A stretch of DNA of 64,000 nucleotides from Ulva prolifera (GCA_023078555.1 CM041198.1:9099836-9163835), one strand, 5' to 3'; positions 37,401-49,240 are shown, counted from the stretch's first letter. Made by a program: numbers and translations. Notes: generated from the letters alone by a model not told the origin.

Positions 37401-40400
37401 ATGTTGCCTCACTGGTGCGGCCAGCACAACGCAGCAGCACAACGCACATCGCACATCGCTCGTTGACAGAAGAGTGAACGGGGAATACGCACACACATCG
37501 ATTGATTGGCAAGGGCTACCATATATTACAGAAGGGTGCAGACAAACGGCTACCATGGCTGCAGCTATGTTGTGCACTGTGCACTTGCCACATGTGAGTG
37601 ATGTGCAATGTTGTTGACAGCATGCTCAGCATGCAGATTGTGAGTACAGTTGGCATTGCAGTACTCATACTAGAAGATGGCACACCACACCATGCTGTCA
37701 TGTCAGAATTGCACATTTACAATGACCATCACAAGTATAGAAGTCAGCCCTTAAGAAGATCAGGAAGCTTGCTGTGGACTGCGTCAGTTCGAAATGCGTA
37801 ATGTTTACTATGTGCTCAGCAAGACTGATCTTGGGTCAGACGTGTACTGTGCTGTCTATATGTGCTGCGTTGCTATCTAGTAGTACATGTCAGCTGTGGA
37901 CCTGCTGATGCTCTCGTGCAGCCATAATGTCAAGGGGTTGGGCATGCCTGTATGATTATGTATGAGCCCTCTCAGCCCTCTCAGCGCCAGTCAGTACAGC
38001 AGACAGTTTGTAGGACCGGACCCAAGGCATGCCTGCTCACATGCATGCACTCATAATTCTCAACCTGCTCACTGATGCTAGTGTGCCGTCTTGTCCTTGC
38101 ACAAAACAATCCCCCCTCTAGTCTGATGCCTCCTCCTGTAAGTTGCAAGCACCTATACCCGCTGCAAACATCGACGCCCCTCGAGATTTCGCCACAGCCC
38201 CTGGCCCCAGCTGCTGTGTGGCCGCCAGCGGCCCACCTCCGTCCCTCTGCCCTCCACCCAGTGCAGCAGCTGCTGTGCAGTTCAACAGCGGCAAGCACCG
38301 CAGCCTACGCCACGCGCTAGCTGCGGGCCGCGCAGCCGCGAAGGTCGCCGACTTTGGCCTCTCGCGCCGCATGCAGCAGGACAAGACCCACGAGAGCAAC
38401 ATCAAGCAGGGCACGCCCTTCTACGTCGCGCCCGAGGTGTCGGCGCGCGGCCGTCTGCACCAGGCGAGCGACGTCTACGCGTACGGGGTCATCATGTGGG
38501 AGCTCATCATGGGCTGCCCCGCCTACGTCCCGCTGTGCGCTGCCCGCTGCGACCGCCTGCCTTGTCCCGCGCATACGTATGCCGGAGATCGGGTGGCGCG
38601 TCTGCAACATGTCTGCGTCCACTCGCTTGCAAGCACACGATTCCCGCGTGCGTGCCGGAGGGCCGGGGCGTTGCGCGTCTACCTTGCAGCCATGCTCTTC
38701 CGCGGGAGTCCCCGTTGCTGCTCCCTGCCCAAGCGGCAGTTCCATGGCATTGCAGTGCGCAGGCACGGCTATGGTGATCAGCTTGTGCAGTGTGACCACA
38801 GGGTGTGCATGTGTATACAGGGTACAAGAGGAGCCCACGAAGCCGCTACAACCAGGCCGCCTCCCCACCTCCCGAGGGGCCAGCAGTGGCCGTGGCGCCG
38901 CCACAGACTTCGCAAACGGCGCTTTCAATCATCCCAGCCGTTCCGCAACAAACTCCCCCGCCCCCGCCCCCATCCCCAATTCGCCGGGCCCCCCGCCACT
39001 CACTTCGCATGGATCGTCGTTCCACTCTGCGGTGACGGCGACGAGCCGCGGCGGCCGCGCGACGGCATCCGGGGACACTGCATTCACCACGGCAGACGAG
39101 GCACAGGTGAAGGAGTTTGTGCGGCACCCGGATTTCCCAAGCGTGCCGGCGAGCGTGCCGCTAACATACACGCTGACAATGCTGGCATGCCTGAGTGAAC
39201 TGCCGGAGGACCGGCCGACATTCACGCACGTGCTCACGGTGCTGCTGGACGTCGTGGCTGAGGTGGCGCAGGGAACGTACATCAACTCGGACGGCGCAAT
39301 CTTGGTGCGCTTGCCTGTGACAGACCTCGTATGGCTGTCATGCTTGTGGCCGTTTGTGGTTTTTGCGGTGCTGGCTGCTGCCTGTCTCTGATCCTGCTGT
39401 TGCAACATGGCTGTGCCCTGGGTTGGAGGGCGGTGTGTGGCTGTGGTGACAGCACAGCACTCCATCATGCATTGATCACATGTACATTGCTGTCAATTAA
39501 GCTTGCCGCCCCCCCCCCCCCCTCAGGTTGGTCATGCCCTCAAAGTGGGGTCTTGCCAGTTTCTTTACGCATCGTGTTAAGAATCATGCCAGTCTTTTTA
39601 CAAATCCAGGCATTGTCACTCATTTCCCTTTTCCCCCGTAATGGCGAGGTATGTGAATCTATGTCACACGTATCGTGTCTGTAGCTCTGAGGCCAGACCA
39701 CCAGGCACGAATGTTGACTGCTGAGTCTGACTGCTGACTGCTGAGTCTGACTGCTGCATCTGGTATGCCTGTGCCAGTGGATGATTCATTTCAGATGTTG
39801 TTGATCAGAAAGATCATCTCAGTGCTGTGATAGGCACAGTTGCATGGACTTGGCAGGCATGCAACTGCATGTTGACCCAGCAGTGTGGTCATTTTGGGCC
39901 ACATGGCAGAGCTCATCCGGCCTCAGCCGTTCTGACCAAATACTCATGGACTGCAAGAGCAGGTATTTGCAGTCACTGCCTGCCCCTGCACTCCTCTGTG
40001 GCCCATCATTTCAATGGGTGCATCTACTTGCTGCAGAAAAAGGATGTGCATGTGGCAGTCTGCATGCATAAATACAATGCTGGCCTTGAGAGTTATGCCC
40101 AGTTCTGAGATTCAAGTGTCAAGTGTCGACAGTCAGATATGCCACTGAGCAAGACTGCAGCACTGCCAGCCATTCGTTGCAGTGTCATGCAAGGCTGTGC
40201 ATGTGCATGCCCTGTGCAACTTGCTCATGGTCTCCACACAAAGGTTCAAAATGTACATGGCTATAGCTTTTCAGCTGCCGAGGCTATGCCCAAATCTGAA
40301 TTCACAAGCCTCTAGATACAACAAGCCATTTACAGCCTGATCAGGATTCCATGTCTCAAGCCAGAAGTAGCAAGTTGAGCTTCCGTTGCAAACTGACGTT

Positions 40401-41173
40401 GCAAACTGCAACGTCAGGCAGACTTCTCAGCTCAAGATGCAGCAATAAACAGTCAATACATGCATATGCTGCATGATTGCATACCTGCCAACACTGAAGA
40501 GAGTGGATGTCATGATCCTGAGTCAGCTGTCAACAGAACAGCTGTACATGCATGTGCAGAGCAGCTTGGTCACCAACACTGACATCAGGGAAACGGTCGC
40601 CTTTGACCCCCCCTCCTTGTCCCAAGACCACATCCTGCCAAAACACTGATAGCACAAAGCAACAAGCAAGGTAGAGGAGAGGGGATCTGTAGAGAGTATC
40701 GTCGGTGTCATCATCAGACGAATGTGCTCTCTGCCTCTCTGCATGACGCATGCCGAAGCTTCCCACTGGTCACCGCATCCCCCCCCCCCCCCCCCCCCCC
40801 CCAGCAGTGTGCCGCTGTGCAGGGCAGCGCAGCCGTGCAGGGTATGCCCCGCAATGATGTGCCGCCGTCCCCGAGCCAGGCGGTGCCGCGGTGGCGCGGC
40901 GTGCGCGCGAGCAGCGTCACCGGCGCCCCCCATGCCAGCTTCGCCTCCGGCTCGGAGCCCCTCTCCAGCAAGATGTGGAACTCCAGCTTCCGCTCCGTCG
41001 TGTCGCATCTCGGCGTGCCCCACACCATCCTCGAGGACATGCGTGAAGATGCGCGCGAGCCGGAGGAGGCCTCCACGACGGCGGCCCTGCAGCGCGGCGA
41101 CAGCAGCGCAACGCTCGACCGCGCGACCCCCGCGCCACGCATCAGCCACGGCCGGCACCGCCTGTCGCCGTAG
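31472..41173 (+). CDS. Receptor-like protein kinase (TKL type), 5' exons unresolved
   Basis: Secure exons: 33469-34018, 34223-34918, 35354-35568, 37100-37282, 38281-38534, 38821-39304 and 40823-41173 (or from 40841). Probable ectodomain exon 32061 to about 32340 with beta-helix-like text ([27 protein letters not shown]). ATG 31472 with a short hydrophobic segment is a possible start. Exons 33469 and 34223 join at a membrane helix ([19 protein letters not shown]), after a Gly/Glu-rich linker. Inside the cell are an 18-bp coding minisatellite giving (RQGSS)n near 34690-34790, then the kinase: [38 protein letters not shown] and [13 protein letters not shown] replaces HRD (non-RD). A Pro/Ser-rich insert of about 90 residues (38821-39090) lies in the C-lobe before DRPTFTHVL. 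Ligand and pathway are unknown; the architecture is common in green-algal TKL receptors. Confidence 0.82.
32684..32798 (-). repeat. TTACAAR-end short insertion, copy 5, with flanking duplication
   Basis: ACACCTAGACTTGT at 32684-32697 is repeated exactly at 32785-32798 around an 87-bp insert starting TACAAGGACAAAGACAGC. The insert shares GCAGCACCGCGA with copy 6 at 43530-43687. It lies within the receptor-kinase region, probably in an intron. Confidence 0.8.
37452..37500 (-). repeat. TTACAAA-end-like short insertion, copy 8 (tentative)
   Basis: GACAGAAGAGTGAACGGGG resembles copies 1 and 2. CACATCG flanks it at 37452-37458 and 37494-37500; only 7 bp are exact. It lies in a receptor-kinase intron, directly left of copy 7. 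Confidence 0.4.
37514..37556 (-). repeat. TTACAAA-end-like short insertion, copy 7, with flanking duplication
   Basis: GGCTACCAT at 37514-37522 and 37548-37556 flanks 25 bp, ATATTACAGAAGGGTGCAGA and AAC-rich end, in a receptor-kinase intron. Confidence 0.6.
39509..39522 (+). repeat. C14 tract in last receptor-kinase intron
   Basis: Fourteen C on the sense strand of the kinase gene, in the intron 39305-40822. Confidence 0.85.
39718..39762. repeat. Tandem TGACTGCTGAGTC repeat
   Basis: Alternating TGACTGCTGAGTC and TGACTGC units (about 3 copies) in the last receptor-kinase intron. Confidence 0.7.
40779..40802 (+). repeat. C24 tract before last receptor-kinase exon
   Basis: Twenty-four C on the sense strand, about 20 bp upstream of the first candidate acceptor (40822). 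It may serve as an extreme polypyrimidine tract. Confidence 0.9.
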
Positions 41174-41897
41174 CCACGCGGAGCCGGGTGGTAGCCACCG
41201 TGGAAGCGCCGTTCCGGTGATTGCTGCGGCAGGGTTGCGATCGCGTTGAGGCTATGACTGTTGCGTGTGCGGTGTGCGCAGGGGAGGGCGGTGGTGGAAG
41301 TGGCAGGGGTCATGGCCATGGTGTCTGTGTGCTTTTCGCTTTCTTGATCCCATGTGAAAAACCGAGAAGTGCGGGCTTCGGCAGTTGATCGCATCCCACT
41401 GTGAGTGCTGCGGCGCCAGGCCATGCAGATACACGCACTCCAGCACGCTCTTACCCAAGCGGTCCACTGCAAGGGGTGACGGAATGCTTCCACAGGCGGC
41501 TCCAAGAGCTGCCTCAGTTGTGGGATGTTGGGGCTTTTGGGGGGCCGTGTCCGACCTCAAATGCGAATGAGCAGTATGCGATCTGAAGGGCGATCGTCCA
41601 TTGTGGCGGCTGCCGCCGTGTGCTGTACTTCTTATCATCTTTGTGGGTGTATGTGTGTGTGTGTGTTACAAAGGAAAAAGCCGGAGGGGCCTGTAGTACC
41701 GCCAGGACCAAAAGGGAGAGCACGAGAGACGAGAGTGCTCGCACTTCAGCGGCAGCCACGCATGTGAGTTCAGGCTGTACCAGAGGCAGGAGTCACAGTC
41801 GGATCTGTGGCGTGCTGCTGCTGCTTGAGGGGCCCTCGTGGCTCCCAGAGTACCGAAGACTGTGAAGCTGGGACGTCCTCGGCGGCAGAAGGAGGCG

Positions 41898-41898
<1 letters not shown>

Positions 41899-41934
<36 letters not shown>
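41899..41934 (+). repeat. G36 homopolymer tract
   Basis: Thirty-six consecutive G, the longest homopolymer in the window. Unlike the other tracts it is C-rich on the minus strand, and no gene is called here. Confidence 0.9.
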
Positions 41935-41935
<1 letters not shown>

Positions 41936-43529
41936 GCGCTATGCAATTTCCAGGTGGCAGCATCGTGTGCAGTGTGCGTGGTACACGCAGAATGGAATGT
42001 GTCAGCCTGGGCACCGGAGGATGTTTGCATTGTGAGTCAGGGCCATGCTACTTTTTATGGGAGTGACTGTGGCCGAATGTAGAATGGGGCCAAACGCAGC
42101 CAGCTGCTGCGGGGCGCGTAATGGATGGGGGCGTTCGGCCCAGCAGTCGCCAGCTGCCGTCATGAGCAGCATGTTTGGGAGCGACGGGGTAGGGGGGCTC
42201 AGCGCCGCCGTTGGGCGCGCTGCAGGCAGCCCTGCCAGCCCCCGACAATGAAGCGCTTTTCAATTATTTTTGCTGCCGTTTCCTGCGGCCTTTGCATGAA
42301 AGCGATGTCATTCTTATTTACGTCCAGGGTGTGGAGACCAGAGGACTGTCGACGCCGGGCAGCGGCAGGGTATGGGTATGCGATGTAAGAGCCCGGCAAC
42401 CGGTAGTGCCTGCATACAGCGCCTGTGGTTACGGTGGATGAGGAAGCGTGTTGCTAGCTAGCAGGGACTTCGCTGAGTAGGTCCAGCAGTTGAGTGGCGA
42501 GCAGCTGTGGAGGCCGTGAGGCGCGTGCGCCAAGCGTGTCTTTTGCAGGATGCCAGCCTGAATCATATGATCTGGTGTGGCACGGCAGTGGGGCCGTGGC
42601 CCTCCCGAGCGGCACAGCGGGGCCACTTGCTGGTGCGGCCCAGGCAAAAGTACAGAAATTAAGAGTTACTGTGTTCCATTTTCCATTGTGCCACGTGCAT
42701 CGCCTGGGGTATTGTGGTGGAAAGCTCATGGCTTACTCATCCAGATCTGTGCTTCCAGTGTAAGTCATATCTGTTTCGGGGGCCATGCTCATTGTATAGG
42801 CATGATCTTACTTGTGACCCTTGAATGTGGCAATTTTGGCGCACCCCAGAAGTTTTCATATGGCGTCACCTGCTCCCCAAACCTTTCACGGAAATCTGTT
42901 GCGAGCGTTCGCCTGTGTGTCCATGGTACATGCCCAGCATAGCTCCAGTATCTTCACGTGTAGCATCATCGCTCGCATCAGCTCTTGCGACATCCGTGCC
43001 AAGAAACTGCAGCATGCAGGGTGGTATCGCATGAGCTGGTCACGTCATGCATTTGAGCTACAGACGGTTGCCTGAGGTTGCCTGACTTGCCAGTCGCTCA
43101 ACTTGCCCGCTGTGACTTCGGCATGCTGCAGGTGTGGCTGTGGGGTGGTGGAAACAAGCACTGTGCTACATCTAGCGCTGCTGGCGTTAGATGGAACGCG
43201 AAAAGGCTCAGCTCAGTCAGTGGACAGCATCCACAGGGGTAGATCAGGCTGGCTCAGTTCAGGATGCAGGAGTGTTTTGTTATTTGTTTCAGATCCGTCC
43301 TGTTCCTCGGCTCGCTCTATGCCTAGCATCGATTTCAGCTCTATCAGCACCGGCCATTGTCCTACAAATGCACACCAACACTGAGACCACCACCCTTGCC
43401 CAGTCCCATATCATATTTTGCCTGGGTCCATGAATCCAAGCAGGGAGCAGCGGCTACAAATATTAACAACAGTTTCGTTCTCGGTCCCAGATACGACGAC
43501 TGCACTGTGCCCCAACACGATCTCAGAGA

Positions 43530-43687
43530 CAGACGGAATGTGTTACAAAGACAAAGCAAGGCAGGTAGCACCGCGAGCAACAAGCAGGGGAACCGCACAC
43601 CACGCAACAAGCCACACGCAGCACACATCAACACACCCACGCAACGTCAGCACCTGCGCCGGCCACAGCCGCCCAGACGGAATGTGT
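43530..43687 (-). repeat. TTACAAA-end short insertion, copy 6, with flanking duplication
   Basis: CAGACGGAATGTGT at 43530-43543 recurs exactly at 43674-43687 around a 130-bp insert beginning TACAAAGACAAAGCAAGGCA. It is the longest member of the family. Confidence 0.8.
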
Positions 43688-44639
43688 GTAGCTCCCCCGC
43701 GGGGTCTCGTGGGAATGCATGCCCACACCACCATGTCGGTCAGGCACAGCAGGAAGCATTCGCTATGGACAGCGTTGCAACTAGTTGTAGCTGCGTGCAG
43801 ATACACCTAGATAACCAGCCTTCGAGTCTTGTGCAAATGCAGTTGGGCCCTGGCACAGCGATGCTTGTGTGGCACGCATAGGATGTGCTACAGCTGTAGA
43901 AGCGTGAACTGGCTCAAACGTACACAAAGCAAGAATTTCTTACCAAGAAGCTTCGCACTCGCACCACAATCATGCACGTCCACACGCACAATCGTGTTGC
44001 ACGGATAATGTCGGATCCGGAGAGCCAGGTCACAGCCAGGACGCAAAGTTCTGATACAGTGGCCATACACGCATATACCGAGTAGAGGTGCATCGTATGC
44101 CTGTGAGGCTCTAGGCCCATACTGTGGTAGAGCTTGCATATTTGGGCGAGTAGTGGAAAGCCCGCCTGGTATTCTCTGCGCAAGTCGGGTAGTGGCGCAC
44201 GAGTATGGCTGCAGCCTGCGCGCTGAACAATCCGTCGCAAATACCTTGCCGTTTAAAGAACGGTTTCGTGCATATCATCAACAAAGTCTCATTGATCCCT
44301 GCTCTGCCGCCAGTGTGGAGTTTCTGTCAACGGGTCGCTCGCAAGCAGCGAGCAAGGAAGCCGTATAGCGGGTGTATGGAACGACGTTGCTGTGGTATAT
44401 GACTCGTATGCAGGCGCCGTCTACCAGTTCATATCCACACTCCGTGCACATTTAATTACACTGATACATGATTTACGTTCTGCATACTGTTTCGGTCAAG
44501 CAGCTGCACAAAAGCAGCGCCAGAGCTGCAGGCTACACTGCAGTATGGACTGTATTGGCATTGTATGGAGCACACAATACAGCACAGCAACACCTGCCAG
44601 CGGCAGTATAGATGAGCCGCAGCCAGCGGAAAACACGCT

Positions 44640-45342
44640 TCACCAGAAGCCCATTGCCTTCAACAGGTCCTCTCGCTGAGCATCTGGCATGACAGCCAAA
44701 ATGGCAGCACGCTGCGCCGCTGGCATGCTCTCAATGGCATGTGCTGCTGAAGGAATTGCGTCTTGAGCCTGCCCTCTGGCAACGTGTGCCTGTAGTTGTG
44801 CCTGCATTTGTTCAAACCTATAGTGGCACAGCTGTTGTAAAGTGACACCAAGTGTATCACTTACACAAATGACACATACCCAAATCCGAGTCGAGTTCCT
44901 GGTCTGCTCATCAGCTTCAGCTGAATCTACTTGCTTGTGATTCATTGCTAAATTCCCTTTGCCACGACAACAATGAACCTGTGGCTCCTGACCATCTTGT
45001 GAAGTATGCCTCGCAGATCTGTGACTGTGGGAAACATTCTACTCATGGAACTGTGTAGATTGACTCCAATTCTAAGTGGGAATCTGTCAAATCAAGTAGA
45101 TGTGTCTCCAGCATTGCTGAAAGAAATGACATTTGCTGCTCTGTAAACTTCCAGAGTTGTGTGTCCAGTTGTGCTGCCATTTGTGAGCAGTGTCCAGTAC
45201 CGTTCTTGGATCGAACCTGAGAAAACACCAGCCACTGCCTTAGCCATTTGTCACACAGGCTCCACAGGTTGTGTGCCTTCTGTTCTTCCAATGTGTTTGC
45301 AATGACTCGAGCCAGAACAGCCCATGGCTCGAGCCAGAACAA
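44640..45342 (-). CDS. Hypothetical protein, partial minus-strand gene
   Basis: The last exon 44831-44640 follows an acceptor ACAACAG and encodes 63 residues with regular helical character (QMQAQLQAHVARGQAQDA, MPAAQRAAILAVMPDAQRED) ending MGFW. A short exon with donor GTATGT (ending near 44886, RNSTRIW) precedes it in the matching phase. Further up, a frame at about 45310-45060 (QLWKFTEQQMSFLSAML, DLTDSHLELE) has the same helical style and is probably another exon. The start and exact first joins were not found. No family was recognised. Ala/Gln-rich helices might suggest a regulatory or coiled-coil protein, but this is a guess. Confidence 0.4.
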
Positions 45343-48300
45343 CCCAGTGGTTGTTCAGCTATATGATGAGTTGCTGATCTGCAATCGAGAGTTCTTGACG
45401 CATACATCCACAGTACACATGCTGCAATTTCACGTACGCACATGCAACCTTCTCAATGTGCCCCAGCCACAGTCCTTGACCAGGGCATGGATTTCAAGTA
45501 ATACATCACCTGCGACATACCACAATCCAATGTTGCTGCTGCTTGCATGGTTGTGCATGTCTTCGCCAGGTTGCATCCAGCAGCTGTGTCCAGACTTGAC
45601 ACGCAACATTCGTTACGTTGCTCTCCAAACCAAACATCAGCCCCACTCTGTGTGACAGAGATGTATAGAGCCATCCTGATAGTTATGATGACGTCCCGCT
45701 TGGGCGCTGCAGCACAAGAACTGGCCGCGACGTTGTTGACCTACAAGGAAGTTGGGAATTCGTTGCCACCGGAACGCAGAGACATAGGCAATGCAATAAA
45801 TTTCAAAACGAAGTGCGGAAGCAACTTCTCGTAGGCATCGCGAATTGTTCTACCGGTGCGATACAGAGCACGGTCAGCACGTGCAATTGGACACAGCCAA
45901 TACAGCAGTGGATATGATAGTCAATTTATCTTTCTGCATTGCGTTATGAAATCAAAAGCAGACGACAAGCTTGATGCGAACGGGCCGCAGCAGCAGTGGC
46001 GACGAGGGTGTGCATCGACCAGGGACCGGCCAGCACGAGGACATGGCGGGCAGCGCCCAGCTCGGAGCAGGAAACCAAACCTGTTAATATGTCGTTGATA
46101 GATGTTGTGCCATAGCATGTGCAGAGGCGTGCAGTGCCACAGATAGTATGACTTGCATACATACAGGTGGGAAATACCTCGCTGCGAAGGATGCGGCTCT
46201 ATACCGCAGAAAAACAGCCCCTCGGCGCAGCGAAAGGCACAGCAAACTATTAATTGTAGTTGCATGGACTCACGACCATACACCGCAGCGAAAATGCAAT
46301 AAATAGTGCAGTAAATAACGCTGTCTATACTGCGGTCAATAACACAGCAAATACTGCAGCCACTGTCATACGCAAAACTACCTTCGAGTATATGGCAGGC
46401 AACAGCAGGCTTACGGCAGGCAACAGCTAATGGAGTATGGTGGCCAGAATGAGCGCCATCTAACATTCAAAGCTACGAGGTGCATCAACTTCACAGAAGG
46501 AAGCAGGAAATACCTTCTATACAGCGCTGCGGGAGGTGCGGCTCTATACCGCAGCAGACACAACGCCTCGGCGCGGGACAAGTCACAGCAGACATCTAAT
46601 GACAGCTACTTGCTGTTGCGAATTAGCTGTGAGAGTATCCGGTAGCTGGCAAGCTGTTCCTAATTCGGCGTCGAATACCGTCCGGCATACCGCCTATACC
46701 GCCATGCAGGACAAAGCACAAAGTCAATGACAGCAACATCAACTTTAACAGCGAAAAAGATGTATGCAATCGTCTTGAAAGTATGTAAACGCTGGGAAAG
46801 TCTCGGGACGTTTGGCACTGGTGGCCATTTGGCCATTGGTAGAGGCGCGGAGTATTTGGCTCAAAGCGGGTATATCCGGTGTATGTAAAGTTCACTTCCT
46901 GGCTGTGGGTATATCTCTTGAGATATCTGAGATGCACAGTCGCAAGCGCAGAGGAACACTGCACAACAAAGCCACACCGCAGCCGTGACCTGCGGAAAGA
47001 CTGCACGGCACCGCAGCATCGATATCGTGTGGTGCATCGTGGAGCTCTTACAGAACGTGGCCTTGTGTCGGTCGCTGCAGCTGACCGACGTTCTGGGCAT
47101 CAGACTACTGCACGCAAATGAGCTTCAGCCCGCGTCTCACCGCAGTGATTCCAACGCAGACCTGGCTGCGACTATGCATCGAGCGGATTAGCAACGGCTG
47201 TGTCTGCTGAGGACTCACGACTTCCGATGTAGGCGGGTCGTGGCTGCATCGAACATGTTTCGCCCTCTGCAAGGCCTCGCTGCGTCCGCACCTTGCGACA
47301 TCGACCCGTCGTACTCAGGTTGTAGATCTGCTGTTTGAGTTCGCAGGCCCGGGCACGTGCGCCCCTGTATACTATTATGATTGTAAGATTGTGGCCGTCG
47401 AAGAAGTCTCTGTAGCACAGTGTCACCCATTGCATCGGTGGCCCGGACGGCCGACGCTCAGGCGATTTCCGCAGCCCTGCGATTGGCTGCAGCGCGCGGA
47501 TGAGGAGGCGGCATGCTAATGCACAGATTCAGGCGACGCTGCAGCGTGCGTAATGCATGCACATGCACGTCATGGGATGCTTGGCACGCCCATCTGTCAT
47601 CGATGGGACAGCTCATGCACAAGGTCCACGGCGCAGCTGCACGACAGAGACTGATTCGAGTGTGTTTGACAGGTTGGCATCGGATGAACTGTGCGCGATG
47701 TCAGGTGGCCCCTTCCTGTTTTTTGTTGTGCAAGACGCAGCAGTGCCCCGCACGTCTCGCCTCGTCTTGCTGTCGTCCTAACACTCTGAAAGCTCAAGCC
47801 GGAGGTTTCCTGTTGTAAATCAGCTTGACGAATTCGTTGTAGGCGGCGTGTGCGTTCCATTGCCTGAGCGCTGGCGTTGTCGCCTAGACCGGCTGATCCC
47901 GCCGTGTTTAGCAGCACACAGAACCGGAACAGCCAAGACAGCAACAGCAGCTGTAAGAAGAATTGAAGGAGCAAGACGAGAGGAATAGAGAAGAGAGGAG
48001 TAGACCGCGGCCAGGTGTTGGCTGTATGTCCGAATGGAAACGAACTACAGGACGTGTCAGACAGATGTTGTGACCGGTGCGTGCATCACCTACTTGAATC
48101 CCGTGTGTCACACGTCCTCTTCGCGCTGAACGTGCTCGTGGTGGTGTGGTAGTTCAGCGAGCAGCTGGCGCTCTGGTCAACCGCTACCGTGGTGCCTCAG
48201 CTCTGGTGCAGCACAAACGACCCTTGCACGGGCCGGACGGCAGCGTCCAGCTACGCCAAAGACCGGAGTAGATACAGGCACGCGGTACTGGCGATGCTTT

Positions 48301-49240
48301 GATCTTCTGCCGGCGGGGAACTGTCGTGAACTAGGAGCACTGTGCTGGGATGATGCGTACAGCAATTCGGACAGAACAATGTATGCCTTATATGCATGGA
48401 TACACCCTGCCCTTCCGTTCGCTCATTGCAGCGCACGACGGCAGATGCACAGTTGTTGCGGCGCTTGTTCCGCGTGATCGCATGTTGTGTAAGCACAGCT
48501 GAGCGCGCGGTGGTGTGCCTCCGAACCGCTTGTTGGCGTGTTCACGGCTGCATGCATGTGTACAAGTGCGCCAGTGCGCCAATGAGCGTCCAGTGGTGAG
48601 ACGTCCATGACTGAGTAGCTGCACATGCTATCTCATGATACATGTTGTGTCTCACGTCAGAGGCATTGTGGCTCCAATGTTCTTACCATGTTAACGACGC
48701 ATCGCACTTGGCTGCAGCACGCCAGCGTATGGACTACTTATGGATCATATGAACCGCAAGCGCTCACTTGCCGCGAGCATAAGCTCTCGGATATTCGCTC
48801 TGCACGTCGCCTGCGCAGTGCCCATGTCGACACTGCAGCCCTGGCCTACGCACACTGCGGTCCAGCTCGGGCTTGCAAGCACCCGCACCACGTACCACAT
48901 TTTTTATGTTGGTGCCCGTTGCGTCGTTTGCAACCGCTGGTTATGCTGAGTCACAGGCTCCCGCATGTGTGTGGGGCATCGCACGCATGCATTACGAAAA
49001 GCTGACGTTCATGTCATCGCGGTCGCCATCTGCACGGTCCTCCAGGCTGTTTTCAGCATCAAAATGTGCTTTCAGCGGAGTAGATCATCGAGGTGTCTAT
49101 GCTGATGGTGCGAGGGCGGAATAGCGCTGCGGGGTCGCGCACTGCGAATGGATCATGCGGGCCATGATAGAGTGGTGTTCTGTGGGCACGCCTTGGCTGT
49201 CCTGTGAGATCGGAAACGCGCATAGATATATATCAGCGTG
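45343..49240. other. Region without supported gene; diverged repeats
   Basis: No gene is recognised over about 3.9 kb. It contains related repeats between 46160 and 46760 (listed separately) and a near-tandem duplication at 45306-45344 around CTCGAGCCAGAACA just left of its start. A minus-strand frame near 47970-47600 opens with a Leu-rich stretch but has no ATG. Confidence 0.45.
46168..46760. repeat. Diverged local repeats with TGCGGCTCTATACCGCAG core
   Basis: GGAAATACC, TGCGGCTCTATACCGCAG and CCTCGGCGC occur in this order at about 46170-46250 and again at about 46517-46585. A partial third copy (CGCCTATACCGCCATG) lies near 46690. CTATACTGCGGTC near 46325 is an inverted relative. Confidence 0.6.

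Larger units (their letters stand above)
41174..44639. other. Region without assigned gene, right of receptor kinase
   Basis: About 3.5 kb with no recognised product. It holds a G36 tract (41899-41934) and the insertion at 43530-43687. Short open pieces at 41525-41767 and 42141-42251 have some coding look but cannot be joined into a convincing gene. Confidence 0.45.

Noticed and set aside
41660..41700. Another TTACAAA-end insertion (TGTGTTACAAAGGAAAAAG)
   Set aside because: The end motif matches, but no flanking direct repeat was found; the preceding TG repeat makes any match uninformative.
41525..42251. Small multi-exon gene with Lys/Pro-rich and Gly/Ser-rich pieces
   Set aside because: The pieces look weakly coding, but no consistent set of phases and splice sites joins them, and the G36 tract interrupts the region.
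45306..45344. CTCGAGCCAGAACA direct repeat as an insertion target duplication
   Set aside because: Only about 8 bp separate the two copies and the TTACAAA end is absent; a simple tandem duplication explains it.
47597..47974. Minus-strand frame opening with a Leu-rich, signal-like stretch
   Set aside because: It has no ATG and the rest shows no motif. The Leu run comes from CTG/CTT-rich DNA (CAGCAGCTGTAAG) and may be chance.
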